Part shown: one piece after another, positions 8,951-15,676 of the stretch
How the letters are laid out: the number at the start of each line of letters is the position of its first letter
Numbering within the stretch: the stretch's first letter is position 1
Assembly: GCA_947177345.1 (NCBI GenBank)
Contig: CAMWUB010000008.1
Location: forward strand, 1 to 15,676
Length of the DNA: 15,676 nt
Direction: 5' to 3'
Source: an uncultured Ruminococcus sp.
GTDB lineage: Bacteria; Bacillota; Clostridia; Oscillospirales; Ruminococcaceae
Notes under the pieces: generated by a model
Told to the model about the DNA's origin: nothing
The model's database searches: none
What the model saw: only the letters and a program-made list of their open reading frames with translations
Translations under genes and position numbers: made by a program

Positions 8951-9970
8951 TTATTTACATACAAGTGCAAATTTCATATCTTTTGTGTGATATAAAAAAT
9001 ATACCGCATAATTTCCGACTATATGACATTTTTCTGTTTTCTGATATGTTTTCTTGTCGTAATCGCTGTAGTAACTATACGCAATATAAAAATCCTTGTC
9101 TTTTTTGTCGTCGGGAATCGGAAACCATACCTGAACTTTAAAAGCGTTTTCGTCAATACCGTATGTCTTTGAAACTATTTCATACTCATTGCCAATCCAG
9201 TCGATTTCAGATTCAGGAATTTCATAAAAACCTTTTTTTAATTCACCGTCGACTTTTTCGTATGGTACATAGTACAATAATTCACCGTAATTTTTCAGGT
9301 CATATTTCTCGTATTCGTCTTTACGTTTACTGAATTTAGTAATAAACGGTAAATAATCGTCGATGTTATAATGTTCGTCTTTCATGAAATCGTCAAGTAT
9401 TTCCTGTGACGAAAAGGAATAAAATGTACAATCGGTATTACGTCTTACAAAATCGGAAACAGGTAAATTCTCAACGTCTGTATTAACGCAGTAGATATCA
9501 AGTATATCTCTACCGTCAAGCATTTCCGCAAAACTTGATTCGCTACCGGCTTTATAACGTGATTCACGCATTTCGTCAGTAGAGAAATAATATTCAAAAT
9601 CTGTCGGCATATCGGCTTTTATCATGTCAATGAGTGCGTTTTCAATTTCTTCCGCCTGATAGTCGTCTGAACCGTCTGCATTTTCTTCGACACCACTTAT
9701 TTCAACGTGATATTCCCTGTCACCTTCACGGACTGTCACCCAGACGTCATCGCCCTCCCAGCTACTGAAAATATCGTCTTTCTCTATAACCGATATTTCA
9801 ACGACTTCTACTTCTATTCCGTATTTCTTTTCCAACCATTGACAAGCGTTTTTCTTACCGAGTTCGATTTTTGCGTTATGTATGCGAGTTTCCATGTAAT
9901 TATCGTAAATACATAACGCTACAATGCCTGCTGTCAATACCGTAATAAAACCTACTGCAATTTTATTCAT
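8951..9970 (-). CDS. Membrane-anchored acidic protein of unknown function
   Basis: I do not recognise a family for this 339-residue protein. Residues 4-21 form one hydrophobic helix after a short basic N-terminus, so it is probably anchored in the cytoplasmic membrane with the remaining roughly 315 residues outside. The bases around VALC (residues 17-20) resemble a lipobox, but the leucine just before the cysteine does not fit, so a lipoprotein is unlikely. The outer part is rich in Asp, Glu, Tyr and Lys, with no clear catalytic motif. It is the last gene of the SCIFF operon. Its start lies 6 bases past the stop of the preceding gene, and its Shine-Dalgarno sequence (GGTGA) contains that stop codon, which suggests translational coupling. 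It ends just before the shared terminator. It could be a surface partner, sensor or immunity protein, but that is inference. Confidence 0.8.
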   Translation of the reverse strand: MNKIAVGFITVLTAGIVALCIYDNYMETRIHNAKIELGKKNACQWLEKKYGIEVEVVEISVIEKDDIFSSWEGDDVWVTVREGDREYHVEISGVEENADGSDDYQAEEIENALIDMIKADMPTDFEYYFSTDEMRESRYKAGSESSFAEMLDGRDILDIYCVNTDVENLPVSDFVRRNTDCTFYSFSSQEILDDFMKDEHYNIDDYLPFITKFSKRKDEYEKYDLKNYGELLYYVPYEKVDGELKKGFYEIPESEIDWIGNEYEIVSKTYGIDENAFKVQVWFPIPDDKKDKDFYIAYSYYSDYDKKTYQKTEKCHIVGNYAVYFLYHTKDMKFALVCK

Positions 9971-9976
9971 AACGTA

Positions 9977-10336
9977 TCACCAATAAAGACCTTTCTTTAT
10001 ACCGATAACTTCATAACCCATCTGACTGAGCAGGTCAGAACCGTCTATGAATATATTTTTCCGAGGGATAAACATTGCCTGCTCCTGTATGTACGGTAAA
10101 AGCAGTCCGGACATAGCCGGTTCTATAATCTTGACGGTTTTTTCAGTACCGTCTTTACGGATAACAATGCTCATATTGAACTGACCGTTAATAGATTTTT
10201 CGGTAAAGTCAACCCTTATTACAGATGTTTTATCGTCTTCCGGTGAAAGATACAATTCAGTCGAATCGTAATATACTTTCCACCACCAGACGTATTTTTT
10301 ACCGTTTACTGTTATTGTACGTGTTTTGCGTTTCAT
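9977..10336 (-). CDS. Small unknown protein, paralog of the next gene upstream
   Basis: This is a 119-residue protein with no family I can name. It has no signal peptide or membrane segment, so it is probably cytoplasmic. It starts MKRKTRTITVNGKKYVWWW and ends with an IDGSDLLSQMGY segment (about 97-109). Both ends match the 126-residue protein encoded just upstream, which has the pattern V-D/N-G-E/K-K-Y-L/V-W near the start and K/I-D-G-x-D/N-I/L-L-x-x-L/M-G-Y near the end. The two therefore look like products of an old tandem duplication. A good Shine-Dalgarno sequence (CAGGTGAT) precedes the ATG at 10336. The gap to the upstream gene is 17 bases and to the downstream gene 6 bases, consistent with one transcript. 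Confidence 0.8.
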   Translation of the reverse strand: MKRKTRTITVNGKKYVWWWKVYYDSTELYLSPEDDKTSVIRVDFTEKSINGQFNMSIVIRKDGTEKTVKIIEPAMSGLLLPYIQEQAMFIPRKNIFIDGSDLLSQMGYEVIGIKKGLYW

Positions 10337-10353
10337 TGTATCACCTGATTTTA

Positions 10354-10734
10354 TCAGTCAAAATCTCTGTAACCCAGTTTATACAGAATATTGTCACCGT
10401 CTTTAAAGTCAATCTCGCCGACGTCAGATTTACTGCACAGATTATTAAAAACGTACTCAAGAATCTGTCGGGCGAAAAACGGACGGCACAGATTGAGGAT
10501 AATTTTTTCTTTTCCGTAAAAACAAGGTGTTCCCTCGTCGAAATAAGCATCTATGTTCATATTCGGACTATATCGGGTAAAATAAACTCGTACTTTTAAT
10601 TTTTTATTGTTTTGCGGTACAAAAAGATAATAAGAATGCGGATAATTTACAAAATCCATGTCGTCGTAATTATATGACCACAGATATTTTTCACCGTCAA
10701 CGTCCATAACTCTGAGCCTGACCCTGTTTTTCAT
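10354..10734 (-). CDS. Small unknown protein, downstream of scfB
   Basis: This is a 126-residue protein with no family I can name and no membrane segment. The N-terminal pattern VDGEKYLW (12-19) and the C-terminal pattern KDGDNILYKLGY (111-122) align with the 119-residue protein encoded next, while the middles have diverged. It starts 7 bases after the scfB stop. The likely ribosome site (AGGAACAG) lies inside the end of scfB about 13 bases before the ATG, so translation may be weak or coupled to scfB. Close linkage to a peptide maturase makes a role in the same system plausible, but no activity can be read from the sequence. Confidence 0.8.
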   Translation of the reverse strand: MKNRVRLRVMDVDGEKYLWSYNYDDMDFVNYPHSYYLFVPQNNKKLKVRVYFTRYSPNMNIDAYFDEGTPCFYGKEKIILNLCRPFFARQILEYVFNNLCSKSDVGEIDFKDGDNILYKLGYRDFD

Positions 10735-10741
10735 ATATCCG

Positions 10742-12112
10742 TTACTGTTCCTGCTCCCCGAAAATTCGTATAGCTTTCAGCATAATTGCACATTCAAGAC
10801 GTTTCTTTTCAAGCTGACACGAAAGTTTATGAGCCGTTCTTATATCGCCCATATACTGATAATTGTTAGCGTTACAACCACCGCTACAATAGAATTTTGC
10901 CCAGCATTTAGTACATTCCGGCTTAGTGTAAACGTGTGCCTTAGCAAAATCGGCTTTCATTTCCTGATTGAATGTACCCTCATCGATATTACCCATTTTG
11001 TACTCGTCTATGCCTACAAACTGGTGACACGGGAAAATATCCCCGTCCGGAGTTATTGCGACGTAATCGTTACCGCAACCACAACCCCGAAGTCTTTTTA
11101 TTGCACAAGGTCCTTGGTCAAGGTCAATCATGAAGTGGAAAAAGTTAAACTTCTTACCGGATTTTTCATTTTCGATTATCCTTTTTGCAAGTTTTTCATA
11201 TTCGCTGAAAACTTCCGGTAAATCCTTTTCTGTAAGTGCGTACTCGTCGGAATCTCCTACAACTGGTTCTATTGAAATCTGGTCAAAACCGGCTTCATAT
11301 AATGCGAAAACATCGTCAGCAAAATCGAGGTTATGATTTGTGAAAGTACCTCTCACATAGTATTCCTTATCGCCTCGATTTTCAACGAGTTTTTTAAACA
11401 TAGGTAAAATTTTATCGTAACTGCCTGAACCGTCCACCCTCGGACGCATAAAGTCATTGACTTCTTTTCTGCCGTCAATCGACAGTACAACATTTGACAT
11501 TTCTTTATTGATAAAATCAATTTTATCGTCGTCAAGAAGTATGCCGTTAGTAGTTATCGTAAAGCGGAATTTCTTATTGAACTCTGCTTCACGACTGCGT
11601 GCGTATTTTACAATCTGCTTGACTACCTCGAAATTCATAAGAGGCTCACCGCCGAAGAAGTCTAATTCGAGATTCTGACGGTCACCGGATTTTTCAAGTA
11701 AAAAGTCTATAGCGTGCTTACCAGTCTCGAAAGACATTAATTTCCTGCCCTTGCCAAAATCTCCGGTAGATGCGAAACAGTACTTGCAACGTAGATTGCA
11801 GTCATGGGCGATATTAAGGCACATTGCCTTTACCGGTGAGGCTACTGAATATTGTGCGTATTTTTCGTAATCGTCCTCGGAAAAAAGTATCTTTTCGTTG
11901 TATAACTCGACTATTTCAGCATAACAGGTTTTAATCTCCTCTGCCGGATAAACCTTTGAAAGTTTGTCGATAATATCCTGCCGACATTCCGGTTCAAACG
12001 GTGGCTTGATGTTGTCGAGTAAATCGTAAGTCAGTTCGTCGACGATATGTACACCACCACTGTTTACGTCGAGAACTATATTGAATCCGTTAAGTTTATA
12101 TTTATGTATCAT
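10742..12112 (-). CDS. scfB: SCIFF/ranthipeptide maturase, radical SAM-SPASM
   Basis: This enzyme is expected to install thioether crosslinks in the SCIFF peptide encoded upstream, using S-adenosylmethionine and iron-sulfur clusters in the cytoplasm. The N-terminal 85 or so residues fit a RiPP recognition element. The radical SAM cluster motif CNLRCKYC is at 105-112 (C105, C109, C112), followed by FFGGEP (152-157). The C-terminal SPASM region holds the auxiliary cluster cysteines: C336, C344, C346, C362, C400, C403, C409, C413 and C432. The stretches GCGCGNDYVAITPDGDIFPC and YCSGGCNANNY are diagnostic of the SCIFF maturase family, whose characterised members include CteB of Clostridium thermocellum and Tte1186. 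The length of 456 residues is normal. The ATG at 12112 has AAAGGAAA upstream, and the gap to the TIR gene is 15 bases. Unusually, that TIR gene separates it from its peptide substrate. Confidence 0.95.
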   Translation of the reverse strand: MIHKYKLNGFNIVLDVNSGGVHIVDELTYDLLDNIKPPFEPECRQDIIDKLSKVYPAEEIKTCYAEIVELYNEKILFSEDDYEKYAQYSVASPVKAMCLNIAHDCNLRCKYCFASTGDFGKGRKLMSFETGKHAIDFLLEKSGDRQNLELDFFGGEPLMNFEVVKQIVKYARSREAEFNKKFRFTITTNGILLDDDKIDFINKEMSNVVLSIDGRKEVNDFMRPRVDGSGSYDKILPMFKKLVENRGDKEYYVRGTFTNHNLDFADDVFALYEAGFDQISIEPVVGDSDEYALTEKDLPEVFSEYEKLAKRIIENEKSGKKFNFFHFMIDLDQGPCAIKRLRGCGCGNDYVAITPDGDIFPCHQFVGIDEYKMGNIDEGTFNQEMKADFAKAHVYTKPECTKCWAKFYCSGGCNANNYQYMGDIRTAHKLSCQLEKKRLECAIMLKAIRIFGEQEQ

Positions 12113-12127
12113 TTTAAAAATTTCCTT

Positions 12128-13720
12128 TCAGATTTTATTTTTTTTGTTTATTTCCTCTAACTTTTCGTTGAGTTCTTTTTTCAGTCTTACATTACGCCGT
12201 ATTATGAAAGCAACAGCTATAACAGGTATTATCACACTGAAAATTGCTGTAAAAACAGGTGAAAATTTATCATAACTATTACCTAATATTCCCTCTATGA
12301 AACTTTTCGGAAGAAATGAAAACCAACTCCAAAGCCAATACAGACCGAATATTTTTCCTATTGAAAAATGTTGTTTTTCGTAATTTTTCATAGCAATTTC
12401 CCGAAGCTGAACTACTTCACTTTTCTGACTGCCATAGTCAAAATCGGGGGCTGTTTCGTCGTATGCGAGCCTTCGGGCGAGATTTTCACGGGCTTTTTTG
12501 TTGCGTCTGTTTATGCGTGGAAAGGCTATACAAGCCGGTAGTGCCGAAAAAATCAAGACTCCTATGGGTACAAGCATTATGTCAAAATCAAAAGTAGTAT
12601 AAAGCATGGTAAGTATAAACGAAACTATGCCAACAATCATAATTTCAAGAAAAGCAAGTGCTGAAAGTGGTGTATACTCCTTTTTGAACATCTTTTTAGC
12701 GTTCTGCTTTTCGTAAATCATTTGTTGATGATGTACGTTTTCAAGCATACGGAGTTTAGACCGTTCATTTCTTAACTGTCCCTCAAACTGCTCCATAAGT
12801 ACATTTAGCTGAGATTTTGCACCCTCGCTTGCGGTCATGATTTCCCGAACGTTTTTCACGATATTTTCAAGCGAATCTGTTTCCGTAAGGTTTTGTGCCT
12901 GAAACCCTCTGAACTCAACCGGCAACTGTCCTACTGACATATCCGCATAACACGGTATGAGTATTTTGGACTTATCTTTTTTCATGAGTTCGATAAACCT
13001 GCTCCATTCGTTCCGAACCCATACGGAATCAAAATGTTCCGGAGACGTTCCGACACATATCATAATCTGTGCGGAATTTATCGCTGAATATATGTAGGGT
13101 TCAAATTCCGTGCCTAATTTGTCTTTGAGTGTTATCGGTGCGAAAAATACTTTTATATTCTGTTTTGTGAGTACGGAATAAATTTTTTCCGCAAGTAACG
13201 CATCAGCTGAACGTTCACCGTTTTTGTCAGTTTCCTTGTAACATATAAACACATCAAAAGGCTTTTCTTTCATAGCGATTTCAAGTATATTCCGTTGAAT
13301 ACCGTCAATGACCTCCGCAAGCTGTATGTATATATTTCTTAAATTCAAGTCGGAATATTCAAGGACTTTCCGGAACTCTGGTATATCCTGAATCTTTTCA
13401 AAAGACGTTCTGTGACAAGTAGGTATTCTGTTGTTAGTTTCAGGGTCAACGACATACTCTATACCGTACTTGCACAGGCATAATCCCCAGTATGCTTCGG
13501 CTTCTTCCGGAAAATCGGCAACAATATCCCTGTATACGTCGCCTGCCCTGTCGAAGTCGCACGCAAAACGCAAAGCATTTGCCTTATTGAAAAGCTGTAA
13601 CTTCTTTTCGCTGGTTAAGTCCGGAATAGTCTGTACGGAATCGCAGTATTCACACTTGCATATACGCATACCGGCTTTAACATCGAGATTTGCCCCGCAC
13701 ATTTTGCAGTTAAAAACCAT
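12128..13720 (-). CDS. Zinc-ribbon / TIR-domain membrane protein
   Basis: This 530-residue protein has, in order: a zinc ribbon (C5, C8, C23, C26, with an extra C21); a TPR-like helical region (about 40-90, including EAEAYWGLCLCKYGIEYV); a TIR domain (about 153-295) starting PFDVFICYKETD; a charged coiled-coil-like stretch (300-345); and a C-terminal membrane part with clear helices at 352-374, 380-400 and 486-507 and a weaker one near 452-470. E207, in EFEPYIYSAINSA, lies where the catalytic glutamate of NAD-cleaving TIR domains sits, so NADase activity is possible but not shown. This zinc-ribbon/TPR/TIR type is frequent in gut Firmicutes with variable C-termini and no settled function. The start at 13720 is backed by GAGGTGAT. 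It lies between the SCIFF precursor and scfB on one transcript. Host mimicry, defence and signalling are all open. Confidence 0.9.
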   Translation of the reverse strand: MVFNCKMCGANLDVKAGMRICKCEYCDSVQTIPDLTSEKKLQLFNKANALRFACDFDRAGDVYRDIVADFPEEAEAYWGLCLCKYGIEYVVDPETNNRIPTCHRTSFEKIQDIPEFRKVLEYSDLNLRNIYIQLAEVIDGIQRNILEIAMKEKPFDVFICYKETDKNGERSADALLAEKIYSVLTKQNIKVFFAPITLKDKLGTEFEPYIYSAINSAQIMICVGTSPEHFDSVWVRNEWSRFIELMKKDKSKILIPCYADMSVGQLPVEFRGFQAQNLTETDSLENIVKNVREIMTASEGAKSQLNVLMEQFEGQLRNERSKLRMLENVHHQQMIYEKQNAKKMFKKEYTPLSALAFLEIMIVGIVSFILTMLYTTFDFDIMLVPIGVLIFSALPACIAFPRINRRNKKARENLARRLAYDETAPDFDYGSQKSEVVQLREIAMKNYEKQHFSIGKIFGLYWLWSWFSFLPKSFIEGILGNSYDKFSPVFTAIFSVIIPVIAVAFIIRRNVRLKKELNEKLEEINKKNKI

Positions 13721-13738
13721 AATATCACCTCAATAACT

Positions 13739-13775
13739 AAAAACAGAGGCAGTATTTTTTTACAAACACTGCCTC
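13739..13775 (-). terminator. Partial terminator between scfA and the TIR gene
   Basis: Read on the minus strand, GAGGCAGT (13775-13768) pairs perfectly with ACTGCCTC (13753-13746) around a 14-base A/T-rich loop. TG and then five T follow (13743-13739). The stem begins 16 bases after the SCIFF stop and the T run ends 18 bases before the TIR ATG, leaving no room for a separate promoter. It would let most transcripts stop after the peptide gene, with some read-through into the TIR, maturase and downstream genes. Confidence 0.75.
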
Positions 13776-13791
13776 CGGTGAAATGCAAGTC

Positions 13792-13929
13792 TTATCTTTC
13801 GCACTTCTGGTTAGCGACTGTACAGGAAGTCTTGCAAGCTGACTGGCATGATGCCTGACATTTGCCACAGCCACCCTTTTTAGCAGACTCTTTCAGATTT
13901 GCCTTGTTGATTGTCTGAATGTGCTTCAT
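13792..13929 (-). CDS. scfA: SCIFF (ranthipeptide) precursor, six cysteines in 45 residues
   Basis: This is a ribosomally made precursor peptide of exactly 45 residues, starting MKHIQTINKANLKES and ending NQKCER. The N-terminal leader (about 1-20) has no cysteine. The core has six: C21, C24, C28, C32, C36 and C43. This is the SCIFF family pattern, six cysteines in forty-five residues. In characterised family members a radical SAM enzyme crosslinks C32 to T37; both residues are present here at the same numbers. The ATG at 13929 follows GGAGG (complement of 13939-13943) by 9 bases. A sigma-A-type promoter lies about 60 bases upstream and a hairpin terminator directly after the stop. The maturase scfB is two genes downstream, separated by a TIR gene. 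No dedicated exporter or protease is visible in the window. Confidence 0.95.
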   Translation of the reverse strand: MKHIQTINKANLKESAKKGGCGKCQASCQSACKTSCTVANQKCER

Positions 13930-13985
13930 AATCCTAAACCTCCATAATTTTTTTACACGACTTATTACCGTGCGTGTTGGATTTA

Positions 13986-14014
13986 ATTATAACATATTTC
14001 AAGCCGGTTTTCAA
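13986..14014 (-). promoter_or_regulatory. Sigma-A-type promoter of the SCIFF-TIR-scfB operon
   Basis: On the minus strand TTGAAA (14014-14009) and TATAAT (13991-13986) are separated by 17 bases. This differs from consensus at one position of the -35 box. The start point would be near 13979, about 50 bases before the scfA ATG. The leader contains only a short 5-bp inverted repeat (ACACG/CGTGT at 13955-13959 and 13973-13977). No operator is recognisable. Confidence 0.8.
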
Positions 14015-14072
14015 TATATTTTTTAAAATTTGTTAATTTTCGACAATACAGCGTATAAAAATATGTGAAAAA

Positions 14073-15600
14073 TTATAATTGTTCTTCAAGTTCTATGAGT
14101 TTTTCAAAACTTTCTTCCATTTTCTGTTTAAGATTTTCAATTTCAGTACATTTTCTGTTCATGAGTTCGTAATCACTGTAGACTTCTTCATGTGAGATTT
14201 CTTCCGTGAGGGAATCAATTTCCGCCTGAAATTCGTCTATTTCCTTTTCAAGACGTTTCATTTCGTTTCTTTTTGCAACGTCTGCACTTCGTTGTTGCTT
14301 ACTCCGATATGTCCTGACGGCTTTTTCCTTAGCTATTTCCGCATTCTTTGCGAATTTTTCAGCGTCGGAAATTCTCTTCTGTTCCGCCTGCTCCTCACGG
14401 AGTACATCGAGATATTTTTCAAATCCGTAATCATGCAGACGATATTTTCCGGCAGTGAGTTCAATAAGCCGGTCTGCAATCTTACTTAACAGATACCTGT
14501 CATGCGATACGAATATAACCGTTCCGGTGTATTCTTCCAGAGCCTCTTCAATTGCCTCTTTTGACGACAAATCAAGGTGGTTTGTGGGTTCGTCGAGGAT
14601 AAGGACGTTACCGTGTTCCTGCATCATTATGGCGAAACATAATTTAGCACGTTCACCACCGCTGATAACTCCGGTCTGCTTGAAAACGTTTTCACCGGTC
14701 AACCTTACCTGTGCCAGCAGACTACGCACTTCCAAATCCGACATAGACGGATAACGGCTGTGTATCTCTTCCATAACGGACAGTTCACGGTTTAAATTGG
14801 TGCTTTCCTGTTCAAAGTAGGATATTTTTATATTGCTGTTCCAACGCACAATACCTTTATGCGATAACTTTTCCTGAATAATTTTAAGAAGTGTAGATTT
14901 ACCTATTCCGTTATCGCCTATGATACCTATTTTTTCGCCCCGACGGACTTCAAAATTTACCTCGTCCACAAGAGTTTTCCGTGAACTTCCCTCGCCTACT
15001 GAGATGTCAACGCCCTTGACTTTAAGTACATCTATAGGCGGTTCTATGGCGTATGTGAAATGAATTTTAGCGGTTTTCGTCTCATGGAAAGGCTTTTCAA
15101 TGCGTTCAATCTTTTCGAGTTGTCGCCGACGGCTTTGTGCCATTTTGGTAGTAGAGGCACGCACAAGATTTTTAGCTACATAGTCTTCCAGTTTTGAAAT
15201 CTGTTTCTGTTGCATTTCGTATTCTTTTTCAAGACGTGTATCATTTTCCTCACGCTGACGGACAAACGCCGAATAATTCCCCTTATATCGTGTAAGCGTA
15301 CCTCTTTTGATTTCACATATCGAAGTGCAGAGTTTATCAAGAAAATAGCGGTCATGCGAAACTATAAGTACCGCCCCCCTGTATGTGCGTAGATAATCTT
15401 CAAGCCACATGATAGTTTTGAAATCGAGGTGGTTTGTGGGTTCGTCGAGTATGAGGAGATTAGGTTCTTCAAGAAGAAGTTTCGCTATACAAAGACGTGT
15501 TTTTTCGCCACCGCTGAATCCCGAAACTGTACGATTAAGTTCATTTTCAGAAAATCCCATACCATTGAGAATAGTTCTTATTTTAACGTCGGTATTGTAG
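14073..15600 (-). CDS. ABC-F family ATPase (YdiF-like), 5' end missing
   Basis: This is a soluble ABC-F protein with two ATPase domains; the family acts on ribosomes in translation or antibiotic protection rather than in transport. About 509 genuine residues are present. Domain 1 lacks its beginning and Walker A, but shows the signature SGGEK, Walker B LLILDEPTNHLD and SHD switch. The linker is helical and basic (KNLVRASTTKMAQSRRRQLEK). Domain 2 is complete, with Walker A GDNGIGKST, signature SGGER, Walker B VLILDEPTNHLD and SHD. A charged coiled coil of about 100 residues ends the protein. The linker and C-terminal coiled coil resemble the YdiF subgroup, but the exact role is not certain. 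The apparent start MGSEMFIRD is translated adapter, so the true N-terminus lies beyond the contig. No clear terminator follows the stop at 14073. Confidence 0.93.
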
Positions 15601-15676
15601 CAGTCTCTTATAAACATCTCCGAGCCCACGAGACCTAGAGGAATGTCGTATGCGGTATTCTTCTTGAAAAAAACAA
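15601..15676. other. Illumina Nextera adapter contamination (not genomic)
   Basis: Bases 15603-15634 match the Nextera transposase end plus read-2 adapter (GTCTCTTATA then, after one mismatch, ACATCTCCGAGCCCACGAGAC split across 15614-15634). An 8-base block at 15635-15642 (CTAGAGGA) occupies the index position. Bases 15643-15666 match the P7 flow-cell sequence at 20 of 24 positions, and 15667-15676 are nearly all A. The scattered mismatches look like low-quality read ends. Translated, it gives the familiar adapter artefacts MGSEMFIRD and YKHLRAHET. Confidence 0.98.

Noticed and set aside
9911..9913. Lipoprotein signal in the 339-residue membrane-anchored protein (cysteine 20)
   Set aside because: The residue before the cysteine is leucine, which does not fit the lipobox; a plain N-terminal membrane anchor explains the segment better.
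12128..13720. Thoeris-type anti-phage system based on the TIR gene
   Set aside because: No ThsA-like SLOG or NAD-binding effector gene is nearby, and the TIR protein has a different architecture; a defence role remains only one option.
9975..13731. Repeated GGTGATA before three operon genes as a possible regulatory element
   Set aside because: GGTGAT is simply complementary to the 3' end of 16S rRNA, so these are ordinary extended Shine-Dalgarno sites.
8951..13929. Recent horizontal transfer or mobile element carrying the SCIFF operon
   Set aside because: No transposase, integrase, att-like repeats or tRNA target is visible and start-site features match the flanking genes.
15600..15629. ATG start of the ABC-F gene at 15629 with N-terminus MGSEMFIRD
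   Set aside because: Those codons are translated Nextera adapter. The real gene runs off the contig and lacks its first ABC Walker A.
15429..15638. Plus-strand open frame ending in YKHLRAHET
   Set aside because: It is antisense to the ABC-F gene and its end is a known adapter translation artefact.

Overview
The window looks like one end of a draft contig from a low-to-moderate GC Firmicute of class Clostridia, most likely a Ruminococcus-like Oscillospiraceae member. The reasons are a clostridial-type RpoB and RpoC, strong AGGAGG/GGTGAT ribosome binding sites, sigma-A-type promoters, a SCIFF peptide with its maturase (close to a signature of Clostridia), and a zinc-ribbon/TIR membrane protein of a type common in gut Firmicutes. 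The genus is an inference.

Left half, plus strand (1-8933): a perfect-consensus promoter and a structured leader of about 190 nt precede rpoB. Its 1301-residue product carries a very acidic 85-residue C-terminal tail. A hairpin separates rpoB from rpoC, and rpoC starts at TTG. As written, rpoC is broken by an exact-looking 845-bp direct tandem duplication (4510-5354 and 5355-6199). Since 845 is not a multiple of 3, the frame shifts. Removing one copy restores a continuous 1239-residue RpoC. rpoC is essential, so an assembly error is the likely cause. A bidirectional terminator at 8902-8933 closes this operon and the convergent one.

Right half, minus strand (read from 14014 down to 8951): a good promoter drives a 45-residue SCIFF (ranthipeptide) precursor, here called scfA. 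It is followed by a hairpin that looks like a partial terminator. Five tightly packed genes follow with gaps of 6-17 nt: a zinc-ribbon/TIR/multi-pass membrane protein, the radical SAM-SPASM SCIFF maturase scfB, two small proteins that look like diverged paralogs of each other, and a protein with one N-terminal membrane anchor and a large acidic extracellular domain. A TIR protein between a SCIFF precursor and its maturase, plus three unrecognised genes sharing the transcript, is the most interesting feature of the window. It may be an extended ranthipeptide system with a signalling, defence or surface role. The gene layout is read directly; the joint function is inference.

Far right: an ABC-F ATPase gene (YdiF-like) is cut off at its 5' end. 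The last 76 bases (15601-15676) are not genomic. They match an Illumina Nextera read-through adapter with an index and a poly-A end, so the contig stops at about 15600. This contamination also makes a misassembly in rpoC more plausible.
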